From Streptomyces sp. NBC_00878 (GTDB lineage: Bacteria > Actinomycetota > Actinomycetes > Streptomycetales > Streptomycetaceae), in contig NZ_JAPEOK010000002.1 of NCBI RefSeq assembly GCF_026341515.1, forward strand, positions 557,749-621,748: DNA of 64,000 nt, in the 5' to 3' direction. This document shows, one piece after another, positions 42,853 to 51,741 of this stretch. The position numbers were made by a program, and so were the translations under genes. Under the pieces are notes generated by a model that ran no database searches, was not told the origin of the DNA, and saw only the letters and a program-made list of their open reading frames with translations. Within the stretch, counting starts at the first letter, position 1; every line of letters starts with the position of its first letter.

Positions 42853-43149
42853 ATGAAGATCGGTCTGTTGGTGCGTATCGAGGCCAAGCCCGAGTACGCC
42901 GACCAGGTCGAGGCGGCTCTGCGCGGCGCGCAGGAGCTGGCGGAACAGGAGCGGCACACGGTGACGTGGTTCGCGTTCCGCCAGGACGCCACCACCTTCG
43001 GGGTGTTCGACACCTTCGACGACGAGCAGGGGCGTCAGTCCCACCTGCAGGGCCGAATCGCCGCCGCGCTCGGCGAAATGGCGCAGACCATGTTCAGCTC
43101 GCCCCCGGTCATCACCCCGGTGGACCTGCTGGGAGTCAAGGTCCCCTGA
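42853..43149 (+). CDS. small dimeric alpha-beta barrel (ABM-like) protein
   Basis: 98 residues with the antibiotic-biosynthesis-monooxygenase pattern: strand MKIGLLVRIEAKPEY, then HTVTWFAFRQDATTFGVFDTF and a C-terminal strand VDLLGVKVP. Such proteins act on reactive quinones or as small oxygenases without cofactor. The ribosome site is CGAGGAG. It is probably controlled by the divergent GlxA-type regulator. Confidence 0.8.
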   Translation: MKIGLLVRIEAKPEYADQVEAALRGAQELAEQERHTVTWFAFRQDATTFGVFDTFDDEQGRQSHLQGRIAAALGEMAQTMFSSPPVITPVDLLGVKVP

Positions 43150-43287
43150 CTGCTGAGGCTCATCACGTCCGGCCGCGGGAAGCGTTGTCCGGCGGCCGGA
43201 CGCGTTGCAGGTTTGCTTCGGGCGTTTGTACGCGTGCTTTTGGACGTTCGCCTCGGGTCGCTTCTTCGTGATCATTAGGCTGCTGTC

Positions 43288-44271
43288 ATGGCTGAGGGTG
43301 AGAGCGTGACGCCTGGTGAGGCTGGTCTCGATGACGTGGACTGGTCCAACACCCGCGCATGGGTGGAGCGGAACCTCCGTCCTGGAGACCGGATCCGCGC
43401 CGTGGTACCGCTGCGAGGAGGCTGGACCTCACGGATGCGCCGCCTGGATGTCGTGGGGGAGGGGGAGCCGTACTCTCGCGTGCTTCGGTCGTTCGTCAGG
43501 CCGTTCTTCGTGAAGCACGCGGTGGGGCTGCTCACGCGGGAGGCGGACATCCTCCGGCTGCTCGCGGACACGAGCGTGCCGGCCGCTCACCTGCATGGTG
43601 TTGATGCGGCAGCCGAGCACTGCGATCATCCGTCGCTGCTGATGTCGTTGCTGCCCGGGAGCCTGCGTCTGGACGCGGAGGATATCGAGCGCAAGACAGA
43701 GCTCCTCGCCCGGCAGCTGGTGGTGATTCACGAGTTGCTGATTCCAGAAGCAGCCCGTCCGCGCGCGTATCAGGCGTGGACCGGTCCAGAGCGGGTGCGG
43801 CTTCCCGAGACCTCGAAACAGCCGGAAGTGTGGCAGCGCGCCGTGGACGTGATCCGCCGTCCGCCCCCGTCCTACCGGCCATGCTTCCTGCACCGCGACT
43901 TCCACCCCGGAAACGTGCTCTTCACCGGAGAAGGAGCGGACCTGGCGATCACGGGTGTCGTGGACTGGGTGGAGACGTCCTGGGGACCCGCTGACCTGGA
44001 CGTGGCCCACTGCTCCACCGCGCTTGCCCTACTGCATGGAGTGCCCGCAGGTATGCGGCTGGCCGACCACTACACCGCAGCCGGTGGAACACTCAGCAAC
44101 GACCCGGCTGACCACCTGTACTGGCGTGTGCTGGACGCGCTGGCCTTCGCGCCGGACGCGGAGAAGGTCGCAAAGCCCTGGCGGGAACTCGGGAGGGAAG
44201 ATCTGACATCGGACGTTCTCGCCCAGCGCCTGGAGGACTACCTCCAAGCGCTCTTCGGCCAGTACGGCTGA
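43288..44271 (+). CDS. aminoglycoside phosphotransferase (APH)-fold protein
   Basis: 327 residues. The catalytic loop LHRDFHPGNVLF gives Asp204 and Asn209, and VVDWVE gives the metal-binding Asp226. The N-lobe (VVPLRGGWTSRMRRLDV) has a Gly-rich turn, but the ATP-anchoring Lys is not obvious. Proteins of this kind phosphorylate antibiotics, choline, homoserine or fructosamine. The substrate cannot be assigned. It is a single-gene unit. Confidence 0.88.
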   Translation: MAEGESVTPGEAGLDDVDWSNTRAWVERNLRPGDRIRAVVPLRGGWTSRMRRLDVVGEGEPYSRVLRSFVRPFFVKHAVGLLTREADILRLLADTSVPAAHLHGVDAAAEHCDHPSLLMSLLPGSLRLDAEDIERKTELLARQLVVIHELLIPEAARPRAYQAWTGPERVRLPETSKQPEVWQRAVDVIRRPPPSYRPCFLHRDFHPGNVLFTGEGADLAITGVVDWVETSWGPADLDVAHCSTALALLHGVPAGMRLADHYTAAGGTLSNDPADHLYWRVLDALAFAPDAEKVAKPWRELGREDLTSDVLAQRLEDYLQALFGQYG

Positions 44272-44556
44272 GAACTCGCCGAACACGTCCGGCTTTCTTT
44301 GCGGACTGGCTGCCCAGTGGCCGGGCAGCTGCCGGTGCGCTGGACGGCGGTGTCGCGGCTGTGGCCGGCCGGTCCGTGTCGGCCATCGTGCTGTAGTCCG
44401 GTCCGCCGGGAGTTCGTCGAACCCCTGAACCGGAGGCCGCAGTTGCACGGCGTCCCGCCGACGGTGCGGATCGGTGCACCTTAGTCAGGGTGTCGCTCCC
44501 CGAGCCTGCCGGTACCAGAGTGGCGGGAGGTACCGGAACGGCCCTGAAACCCGCCG

Positions 44557-45294
44557 ATGCGCCCCGCCCGACGCTTGCAGGCCACGCTGAATGCAATGTA
44601 TACGTTGACCATGCTTGCATCCGGCGGCTCTTCCGTGGAGCGTCCAGGAATCCACAACCAGGCCGAAGTCGCCTATCAGCGACTGCGGGAACGGCTTGTG
44701 CGAGGGCACTACAGTCCCGGGGACCGCCTTACAGAGGTGGGTCTCTGCGAGGACCTGGGGATGAGTAGAACGCCCGTTCGTGAAGCGCTGCGTCGCCTCC
44801 AGAGCGACGGGCTGGTCTCCGCAACGGGGCGAGGAGTCGTCGTCAGTGCCCTGACCCTGCAAGAGATGCAGCACGCCATGCAGTTGCAGGAGGCTCTGGA
44901 CTCGCTGGCCGCCAGGCTCACCGCCACGGCGCAGCGTGAGGGGCGGCTGTCCCCGGCTCAGCTGAACGAGTTGAAGGCGGCGGCGCACGCGGTCGAGGAA
45001 CGGGCCGAAACGGGTGACGTGACGGGAGCCTGGCGTGCCAACCTGGACTTTCACATGATGCTCGCCCATCTCTCGGGAAATCCCTTGCTGGCGGACGCAC
45101 TTGGCCGCATCTGGGCGCGCTTCGCCGTCGGCAGCCATGCCAACATCCACCGACGCCACGATCTGACGCCCCGCGAGCACGAGGCGATCGTGAGCGCCAT
45201 TCTCGACGGTGACCCGGACCGGGCCGAGGCTGCGGCGGCGGAACATGTGCGCGCGGCCGCCGCGATGTACGGCCAGGACCACCCCGGCCACTGA
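44557..45294 (+). CDS. GntR family transcriptional regulator, FCD domain
   Basis: 245 residues from ATG 44557; ATGs at 44596 and 44611 are alternatives, and none has a strong ribosome site. The winged HTH (QAEVAYQRLRERLVRGHY, SRTPVREALRRLQSDGLV) is followed by an FCD ligand domain with metal-type His in FHMMLAHLSGNP and REHEAIVSAI. A GTATAC-centred operator overlaps its start, and a perfect copy stands before the downstream ABC operon, so it probably represses both itself and that operon. Confidence 0.88.
   Translation: MRPARRLQATLNAMYTLTMLASGGSSVERPGIHNQAEVAYQRLRERLVRGHYSPGDRLTEVGLCEDLGMSRTPVREALRRLQSDGLVSATGRGVVVSALTLQEMQHAMQLQEALDSLAARLTATAQREGRLSPAQLNELKAAAHAVEERAETGDVTGAWRANLDFHMMLAHLSGNPLLADALGRIWARFAVGSHANIHRRHDLTPREHEAIVSAILDGDPDRAEAAAAEHVRAAAAMYGQDHPGH
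44588..44612. promoter_or_regulatory. GntR/FCD operator at the regulator's own start
   Basis: TGCAATGTATACGTTGACCA (centre 44600/44601) is an imperfect copy of the TGCAATGTATACATTGCA core at 45611-45646. FCD regulators are known to bind NTNGTATACNAN-type dyads. The site overlaps the candidate start codons, which suits autorepression. Confidence 0.7.
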
Positions 45295-45482
45295 TACTCC
45301 CGGTGCCGCTTCGGCGGGTCGCGTCGTCCGGACCGACCCGCCGTCAAGCGTGCGGGGGACCGGCGTCGGCGAGGGGCGGCGAGGGGCAGGGTGCTGCCCC
45401 CACGGCCTGCTGATCAGCCCCTTTCGGGTCACGGCACCCACCGTCACCAACCGTCCCCAGGTCACGCACCCGCCGCCCCCAC

Positions 45483-45530
45483 GGCCAGGAGCAGGTGGTG
45501 CCCCCGCGCGGGCATCACCTGCTCCTGGCC
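45483..45530. terminator. hairpin with a 21-base stem
   Basis: GGCCAGGAGCAGGTG at 45483 pairs with CACCTGCTCCTGGCC ending at 45530. The stem extends inward to 21 base pairs with a single G-T wobble around a six-base loop (CCGCGC). It lies about 190 bases after the GntR stop and 80 bases before the operator, so it may terminate the regulator transcript or attenuate read-through into the transporter operon. Confidence 0.75.
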
Positions 45531-45610
45531 GACGCGCTGAACGTCTGCCGCACGGTCGCGGACCCGTCCAGCAGATTTCTCCATCCGCACCGTGTCCAAC
45601 GTCTTGTCGA

Positions 45611-45646
45611 CCCTTCATGTGCAATGTATACATTGCACATGAAGGG
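45611..45646. promoter_or_regulatory. 36-base perfect palindromic operator
   Basis: The 36 bases centred at 45628/45629 are a perfect palindrome. The core is TGCAATGTATACATTGCA, extended by CATG and CCCTT-type arms on each side. The core repeats the site at the start of the GntR gene at 44557. It lies about 218 bases before the binding-protein start at 45864 and is the likely control site of the operon. Confidence 0.85.
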
Positions 45647-45863
45647 CAGAGGCGCCCGCCTCGGCCCGGCATGCAGGGCACCGACCCGGTGCCCCGCAGA
45701 CATCCGTGCGCCAGGGACACGCGCCGACCGGACCCCTCCACGACGAGTCGCCGCACTCACGGCCGCTGCCCCACTTCGCCCCGATGCGCTGCCCATGACG
45801 GCAGCGGGGCGAAGGGCTGTCCATGAAAACCGACATCACGATCACCGACTTGAGGTGGGTCTC

Positions 45864-47090
45864 ATGCCACGTTCTGGACGAAGCGGACGGCAGGTCGCCG
45901 TCCTGGGGGCGACAGCAACACTCCTGCTCGGTGCCGTCGCCTGCGGTACGGGCTCCGGGTCGAGCGGCAGCGGGCCCATCACCATCGGCATCTCCCTGCC
46001 GCTGTCCGGGCCCGTCGCCGACGCCTCCAAACCGGCCTACGAGGGCTACAAGGTGTGGGTCGACCAGCTCAACAAGAACGGCGGACTGCTCGGCCGACAG
46101 GTCGAGTTGAAGGTCCTGGACGACGGCTTCGACCAGAACACGGTGGTCAGCAACTACAACCGTCTCATCAGCCAGGAGCGCGTCGACCTGCTGCTGGGGA
46201 CCTTCTCCTCCAAGCTCAACCTGCCTGCCTCGACCGTGGCCGAGCGCAACAAGATGCTCTACGTCGAACCGTCCGGCGGCGCGGACGAGATCTTCGACCG
46301 CGGGTACGACTACCTCTTCTTCGCGCAGCCCGGCACGTCCCGCGACCTGCCGGAGCAGTTCCTGAACTGGATACGGTCGCTGCCCGCGGACCAGCGGCCC
46401 AAGACCGCCGCCTACCCGACCCAGGACGATCCCAACACCGACGTCACCGTCGCGGAGTTCCGCAAGGAACTCACCGCCCTCGGGGTCAAGTCCGTCTACA
46501 GCGAGAAGTACGCCCCCGACACGGTCAACTTCGACTCCATCGCCAGCGTCATCGCCCGGGCCGAACCCGACCTCGTCGTGCACGGTGCCGTGGCGGCCAA
46601 CGACGGCGCAGGCCTGGTCAAGGCCTTCCAGAAGCAGCAGTTCAGCCCGAAGATCATGTTCCAGACCAACGCGCCCAGCCTCGTCGGGTCCTACCCCCAG
46701 GCCGTCGGCGCCAAGAACACCGAGGGCATCTTCACCACCACGGCATGGAGCCCCAAGTCCACCTACGCGGGCAACACCGCGTTCGTGAAGTCGTACACCA
46801 AGGCATACGGGTCCGCACCCACCGATGACGCCGCCAACGCCTACACCGCCGGCCAGGTCCTCGAAGCCGCGGTCAAGAACGTGGGCGGCCTCGATCAGGG
46901 CAAGCTCGCCGACTGGCTGCACGGCCACCAGGTCAAGACCATCGTGGGCCCTCTGGGCTGGGACGAGCGAGGAGTGCCGGCCGGCGACATGCTGCTCGCC
47001 CAATGGCAGGGCGGAAAGCTGGAGTTCGTCTCGCCCAAGGCCCAGCAGACCACCACCAAGGTCATCAACCCCAAGCCGGGGTGGTCGTGA
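45864..47090 (+). CDS. branched-chain-amino-acid-type ABC transporter substrate-binding lipoprotein (LivK-like)
   Basis: 408 residues from ATG 45864, with GAGGTGGG just upstream. The signal peptide GRQVAVLGATATLLLGAVAC ends in a lipobox Cys. Type-I periplasmic-binding features are IGISLPLSGPVADASKPAYEGY and ELKVLDDGFDQNTVVSNYNRL. The family transports branched amino acids, urea, amides or aromatic acids. The following catabolic genes suggest an organic acid or amide. TGA overlaps the permease ATG. Confidence 0.92.
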   Translation: MPRSGRSGRQVAVLGATATLLLGAVACGTGSGSSGSGPITIGISLPLSGPVADASKPAYEGYKVWVDQLNKNGGLLGRQVELKVLDDGFDQNTVVSNYNRLISQERVDLLLGTFSSKLNLPASTVAERNKMLYVEPSGGADEIFDRGYDYLFFAQPGTSRDLPEQFLNWIRSLPADQRPKTAAYPTQDDPNTDVTVAEFRKELTALGVKSVYSEKYAPDTVNFDSIASVIARAEPDLVVHGAVAANDGAGLVKAFQKQQFSPKIMFQTNAPSLVGSYPQAVGAKNTEGIFTTTAWSPKSTYAGNTAFVKSYTKAYGSAPTDDAANAYTAGQVLEAAVKNVGGLDQGKLADWLHGHQVKTIVGPLGWDERGVPAGDMLLAQWQGGKLEFVSPKAQQTTTKVINPKPGWS

Positions 47091-47974
47091 TGACAGCCCT
47101 CCTCCAGGCGATCGTCCTCGGACTGCTGATCGGCGGCGTGTACTCCCTTGCCGCCTCGGGCATGAACCTGATCTTCGGAGTCATGCGGGTGGTCAACCTC
47201 GCCCAGGGCGGCATGCTCATCCTCAGCGCCTATCTCACCTTCACGCTGTGGTCGTCCACGGGCCTCGACCCGCTGCTGCTGGTCGTGGTGACCACGCCGT
47301 GTCTGCTCGTCGTCGGCTGGGTCACGTACTACCTGTTCATCGAGCGGTCGCGCACCACCGACCCCTCCATGGCACTGGTGACGACCTTCGGCCTCACCCT
47401 CGTCACCAAAGGCGTCATCGCACTGATCTGGGGCAACCAGCCCCGGTCGGTCACACCCGGGTACGCCAACCGTTCCTTCGACGTGGCCGGTCTGCTGCTG
47501 CCCCAGGCCCAGGTCTACGCCTGCCTGGTCGCCGTCGCCGTACTGACCTGTCTGTATCTGCTGCTGCGCCGTACCTGGCTGGGCCGCTCCATCCAGGCCA
47601 CCGCCGCCAGCTCCGAAGGCGCCCGGCTGATCGGGATCGAGGTACGCAACACATGGGCCGCCGCCTATGCCATCGGAGTGGCGGCCGCCGGAGCGGGCGG
47701 GGCGCTGCTGAGCGTGCTCTATCCGTTCATGCCCAGTTCGGCCGACCACTGGATCGGACTGACGCTGTCCATCGTGGTGCTCGGCGGCATGGGCAGCCTC
47801 GCCGGCAGCGTGCTCGGCGCCCTGGTCATCGCCGTCGCCGAGTCCCTCACCTCCACCTACGTCTCGCCCGACTGGGCGGCGGCGGTGCCCTTCATGGCGA
47901 TCATCCTGGTGCTCGTGATCCGACCGCAGGGCCTGCTCGGCACCCGACTGCGAGAGGACATGAGTCGCGCATGA
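47090..47974 (+). CDS. branched-chain-type ABC permease (LivH-like)
   Basis: 294 residues from ATG 47090 (TGATG overlap with the binding protein). About eight helices are present. The family segment LIGGVYSLAASGMNLIFGVMRVVN is at the N-terminus and VVLGGMGSLAGSVLGAL near the C-terminus. It overlaps the next gene by four bases. Confidence 0.92.
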   Translation: MTALLQAIVLGLLIGGVYSLAASGMNLIFGVMRVVNLAQGGMLILSAYLTFTLWSSTGLDPLLLVVVTTPCLLVVGWVTYYLFIERSRTTDPSMALVTTFGLTLVTKGVIALIWGNQPRSVTPGYANRSFDVAGLLLPQAQVYACLVAVAVLTCLYLLLRRTWLGRSIQATAASSEGARLIGIEVRNTWAAAYAIGVAAAGAGGALLSVLYPFMPSSADHWIGLTLSIVVLGGMGSLAGSVLGALVIAVAESLTSTYVSPDWAAAVPFMAIILVLVIRPQGLLGTRLREDMSRA

Positions 47975-49806
47975 CCAGCAAACGTCTGCGAGCGACGGGC
48001 ATCGGGGCGGCCGTCGTCGTCCTCGCCCTCTTCCCGCTCCTGTCCGACAACGCCTATCTGCAGAACATGGCCATCATGGCCTTCCTGCTGGCCATCATGG
48101 CGTCCGGCTGGAACATCATCTCCGGTTACGCCGGATACGTGTCGCTGGGCCAGAGCGCCTTCCTCGGCATCGGCGCCTACACCGCGGCCCTGCTGTCGAT
48201 CCACACCGGCATCTCCCCGCTGCTGGCGGCACCGGTCGGCGGCATCGTCGCGGCGGCAGCCGCCCTCGGGCTCGGTCTGGTCGGCCGACGCACCCGGGGC
48301 GTCGCCTTCGTGATCGTCAGTTTCGCCTTCCTGGAGCTCACCGGGCTGCTGGCCGCCAACTGGTCGTCCCTGACCAACGGCAACCACGGCATCGCCCTGC
48401 CGCTGCCCAGTTGGGACCGCGCCTACCTCAACTGGCCTTTCTACTACTACCTGTTGGCCCTGCTCGTCCTCACCGTCTGGGGCTCCTGGGCCATCCGCCG
48501 TTCGAAGCTCGGCATCGGTCTGACCGCGATCCGCGACGACGAGGCCAAGGCGGACGGCATCGGCGTGCGCACCGACCGCTACAAAATGCTCGCCTTCGCC
48601 GCGAGCGCCTTCCCGATCGGCGTCGCGGGCGGGGTCTACGGCTACTACATCGCCTTCCTGGAACCGGCGTCGATGTTCGACATCGTCATCGCGATGCAGA
48701 TCGTGCTCGCCGCCCACCTCGGCGGAGTGGGCACCCTGTGGGGCCCGGTCCTGGGCGCCTTTCTGCTGGAGCCGCTGAACCAGTTCACCAACCAGAGCCT
48801 GAGCGGGCCCGACGCCGGCTCCTGGCGTCTGATCATCTACGGTGCACTGCTCGCCGCCATCGTGCTGTTCTTCCCCCGGGGCGTACTCACCGAAGGACTC
48901 GCCCGGCTCGCCCGGCTGCGCCGGACCGGACCCCAGGCGGAGGCCGGCACGCGACTGACCCCCGCGCCCGACCGGTTGCCCGCCAGGACGCTCACGCGCC
49001 CAGGCGCCGACGAGTCCCGCACCGACCTGCCGCTGCTGCGGGTGGAAGGCCTGCGGAAGGCCTTCGGCGGTGTCCGTGCCGTCGACGACTGTTCCTTCAC
49101 CGTGGAGCGCGGGTCCATCACCGGGCTGATCGGCCCCAACGGCTCCGGCAAGACCACGGTCTTCAACCTCCTCGACGGCAGCCTCGCGGCCGACGGCGGC
49201 ACCGTCCATCTCGGAGGGCCGCGCCTGGACGACCTGTCCCGCTGGCAGCGCGCACACCTCGGTCTGGCCCGCACCTTCCAGGCCACCCGCGTCTTTCCCG
49301 GGCTGACCGTCCTGGAGAACCTCGCGGTACCGAGCCGCTCGTTCTCCACCGCCAGGCTCGCCCACTCCGCGATCAGCGGCAAGGAGGCCGAACGGGCGCG
49401 GGAGTGGCTCGACTTCGTCGGCATGGGCGCGTACGCCGATCACCGCGCGGGTGGACTGTCGTACGGACAGCAGAAACTCGTCGAACTCGCCCAGGCGCTC
49501 ATGCTGGAGCCCGAGGTGCTCCTGCTCGACGAGCCCGCCGCGGGCATCAACCCCGCGCTCGTGGAACGCCTCACCGAGATCGTCCGTGCGCTCAACGAGG
49601 CCGGTACCACGGTGGTGATCGTCGAACACAACATGCCCCTGGTGCTCTCCCTGTGCGACCACATCCATGTGCTCGCCCAGGGACAGGTCATCGCCAGTGG
49701 CGCACCGGGCCGCATCGAACGGGACCCGGTCGTCCTGGAGGCCTATCTCGGGGCCTCCTCCTCCGATCCCGGAAACAGCCAGGCGACCGCGGGAGCGAGC
49801 GCATGA
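47971..49806 (+). CDS. fused permease-ATPase (LivM-LivG)
   Basis: 611 residues. Residues 1-325 are a LivM-type permease (SGYAGYVSLGQSAFLGIGAY, HLGGVGTLWGPVLGAFLLEP). A Pro/Arg-rich linker of about 40 residues follows. The C-terminal ATPase has Walker A GPNGSGKTT, signature LSYGQQK, Walker B VLLLDEPAAGINP and a switch His in VEHNM. In most operons these are two genes; here both domains are complete and in one frame. Confidence 0.92.
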   Translation: MTSKRLRATGIGAAVVVLALFPLLSDNAYLQNMAIMAFLLAIMASGWNIISGYAGYVSLGQSAFLGIGAYTAALLSIHTGISPLLAAPVGGIVAAAAALGLGLVGRRTRGVAFVIVSFAFLELTGLLAANWSSLTNGNHGIALPLPSWDRAYLNWPFYYYLLALLVLTVWGSWAIRRSKLGIGLTAIRDDEAKADGIGVRTDRYKMLAFAASAFPIGVAGGVYGYYIAFLEPASMFDIVIAMQIVLAAHLGGVGTLWGPVLGAFLLEPLNQFTNQSLSGPDAGSWRLIIYGALLAAIVLFFPRGVLTEGLARLARLRRTGPQAEAGTRLTPAPDRLPARTLTRPGADESRTDLPLLRVEGLRKAFGGVRAVDDCSFTVERGSITGLIGPNGSGKTTVFNLLDGSLAADGGTVHLGGPRLDDLSRWQRAHLGLARTFQATRVFPGLTVLENLAVPSRSFSTARLAHSAISGKEAERAREWLDFVGMGAYADHRAGGLSYGQQKLVELAQALMLEPEVLLLDEPAAGINPALVERLTEIVRALNEAGTTVVIVEHNMPLVLSLCDHIHVLAQGQVIASGAPGRIERDPVVLEAYLGASSSDPGNSQATAGASA

Positions 49807-50537
49807 TCACGTTCAAGAGCCTGGTCGCCGGCTACGGCCGGTCCGGGGACATCCTGCGCGGCGTCGACTTCACGGCCCCTCAGTCCGCCGTCACCTGCAT
49901 CGTCGGCCCCAACGGGGCAGGCAAGTCAACCGTCCTCAAGGCCTGCAGCGGGTTGCTGCGCCCACGCGACGGCCAGGTCCTGATCGGCGACGACGACATC
50001 AGCCACTGCTCACCCGCGCAGATCCTGCGCCGGGGCGTGGTGCAGGTACCCCAGCACCACGGACTCTTCCCCTCGCTGAGCGTGCGGGAGAACGTCATGC
50101 TCGGCGCCTACGTCCAACGCCGGGAACGCGAGCGCAACAGGCGCAGGTACGCCGAACTGACCGACCTCTTCCCGCTGATCGCCGAACGGGCGGACGACAG
50201 AGCAGCATCCCTGTCCGGCGGCCAGCGCCGCATCGTGGAGTTCGCCCGCGCCCTCATGCTCAGCCCGCGCGTCGTGCTCCTGGACGAACCCACCCTCGGC
50301 CTCGACCCCAAGGCCTGCCACCAGCTCGCCGAAGCGGTCCGCACCCTCCACGGCTCCGGCGTCACGGTGCTCATGGTCGAACAGAACGTGCGGTTCGGCC
50401 TCACGCTCGCCGACCACGCCGTCGTCATGGAGGGCGGGCGCGTGCTGCACACCGGCGACGCCGGCGCGCTCCTCGCCGATCCGGACATGGCACAGCTGTT
50501 CTTCGGGGCGGCTCCCCGGCACAGCCAGGCCTCATGA
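49803..50537 (+). CDS. branched-chain-type ABC ATPase (LivF-like)
   Basis: 244 residues. Walker A GPNGAGKST, signature LSGGQRR, Walker B VVLLDEPTLGLDP and H-loop region MVEQNVRFG are all intact. The LivF-specific segment VPQHHGLFPSLSVRENV is present. It overlaps the upstream gene by four bases and is the second ATPase of the importer. Confidence 0.92.
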   Translation: MITFKSLVAGYGRSGDILRGVDFTAPQSAVTCIVGPNGAGKSTVLKACSGLLRPRDGQVLIGDDDISHCSPAQILRRGVVQVPQHHGLFPSLSVRENVMLGAYVQRRERERNRRRYAELTDLFPLIAERADDRAASLSGGQRRIVEFARALMLSPRVVLLDEPTLGLDPKACHQLAEAVRTLHGSGVTVLMVEQNVRFGLTLADHAVVMEGGRVLHTGDAGALLADPDMAQLFFGAAPRHSQAS

Positions 50538-50583
50538 CCGCACCGCAGTCCCCCCGACGCACCCCCGACGATTCGGTGACCCC

Positions 50584-51684
50584 ATGACGCACCCCCACCT
50601 GACCCTGCTCCAGGACATCCCGGCATCAGGCGCCCGCGCCGCCGCGCCCGTGCGCGTCGACGGCATGGAACTCCTGGCGATTCCCCAACTGGCCTACGAC
50701 GTTCCCAACGCACCCGCGCACATGAACGGCGGAGACAGCGAGACCGACCTCCTGCTGTTGCGGCGGGACGGAGACACCTTCACCCCTTGGGGGAAGCTGC
50801 CGGCACCCGGCGGCGAGGACGCCGAGCACTTCACCATCGGCGACCGCAGCTTCCTCGCCGTGGCGAGCATCCGCGGCGGAGCGGGCCCGTACGACTACCA
50901 CATACCCTCCCGGGTCTACGAGTGGAACGGCGACAGGTTCGAGCCCTTCCAGGCGTTCGACGGCTTCGCGGCCAAGCAGTGGCGGCACTTCACCGTCGAC
51001 GACCGACACTTTCTCGCCCTCGCCCAGGGCGTGGCCGTACCCGGCCACGAGCGCGAGAACCGGCCCTCCGTCATCTACGAGTGGGACGGCACCCGCTTCA
51101 CCCGCTTCCAGGACATCCCCTCGCGGTGGGCCTACAACTGGCACGCCTTCACCGTCGACGGACACATGTTCCTCGCCCACGCCGACCACATCACACCCAG
51201 CGTGCTGTACCGGTGGGACGGCACCGGCTTCGTCGCCCACCAGGAACTCGCCCCCGCCGCCGGGCGGGCCTTCGCCACCTTCGACGATCCGGCCGACGGC
51301 AGCACCTATCTGGTGACGGCCTGCATCGACGACGGGTCACGCGTGCTGCGCTGGGACCCGGCGACGCAGCGATTCCTGGAACACCAGAAGCTGACCGGCG
51401 CCGGTGGCCGCGAACTCACCGTCGTCCGCACAGCCCGTGGGCTGTACGTGATCCGGGTCAACTTCATCCACGGCACCCCGGCCGACCCCACGGCCGACCT
51501 CATGTCCCAGGTCTACCGGTGGCAGGACCAACGCCTGGACGTGGTCGAGGAGTTCCCCACCACCGGCGGCACCGACATCGAGGTGCTGGACAGCCCCGGC
51601 GGCCCACTGATCGTGCAGAGCAACGCGCTGAGCGCCGATCTGCGGTTCGCCGCGTACGTACGCGTCTACCGCTTCACGGACTGA
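50584..51684 (+). CDS. EAR/EPTP-repeat beta-propeller protein
   Basis: 366 residues with about seven repeats of the EAR pattern: SRVYEWNGDRFEPFQAF, WRHFTVDDRHFLALAQ, SVIYEWDGTRFTRFQDI, WHAFTVDGHMFLAHAD, SVLYRWDGTGFVAHQEL. EAR repeats form seven-bladed propellers best known from animal LGI proteins, with uncharacterised bacterial members. No signal peptide is seen, so it is cytoplasmic. It lies 46 bases after the transporter genes and before catabolic enzymes; it may be an enzyme or a scaffold of the pathway. Function unknown. Confidence 0.75.
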   Translation: MTHPHLTLLQDIPASGARAAAPVRVDGMELLAIPQLAYDVPNAPAHMNGGDSETDLLLLRRDGDTFTPWGKLPAPGGEDAEHFTIGDRSFLAVASIRGGAGPYDYHIPSRVYEWNGDRFEPFQAFDGFAAKQWRHFTVDDRHFLALAQGVAVPGHERENRPSVIYEWDGTRFTRFQDIPSRWAYNWHAFTVDGHMFLAHADHITPSVLYRWDGTGFVAHQELAPAAGRAFATFDDPADGSTYLVTACIDDGSRVLRWDPATQRFLEHQKLTGAGGRELTVVRTARGLYVIRVNFIHGTPADPTADLMSQVYRWQDQRLDVVEEFPTTGGTDIEVLDSPGGPLIVQSNALSADLRFAAYVRVYRFTD

Positions 51685-51741
51685 CACCCGCACCCCTGTC
51701 CCTTCTCCCCGGACACGTGCGGCCTTGCCAAGGAGCCCGAC

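Larger units (their letters stand above)
45295..45863. other. 569-base regulatory region before the Liv-type operon
   Basis: The region holds a long hairpin (45483-45530) and a 36-base palindrome (45611-45646). A short ATG frame at 45823 (MKTDITITDLRWVS) overlaps the start of the binding-protein gene. No other gene is supportable. The open frame read through from 45495 is an upstream extension of the lipoprotein gene without homology. Confidence 0.6.

Noticed and set aside
42745..43275. N-terminal extension of the GlxA regulator to 495 residues
   Set aside because: The extension is the antisense of the ABM-like gene and has no homology; DJ-1-like sequence begins at ATG 42744.
45823..46110. 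Short ORF MKTDITITDLRWVS.. before the binding-protein gene
   Set aside because: It overlaps the lipoprotein gene in another frame, becomes low-complexity after 20 codons and has no ribosome site; at most a leader or relic.
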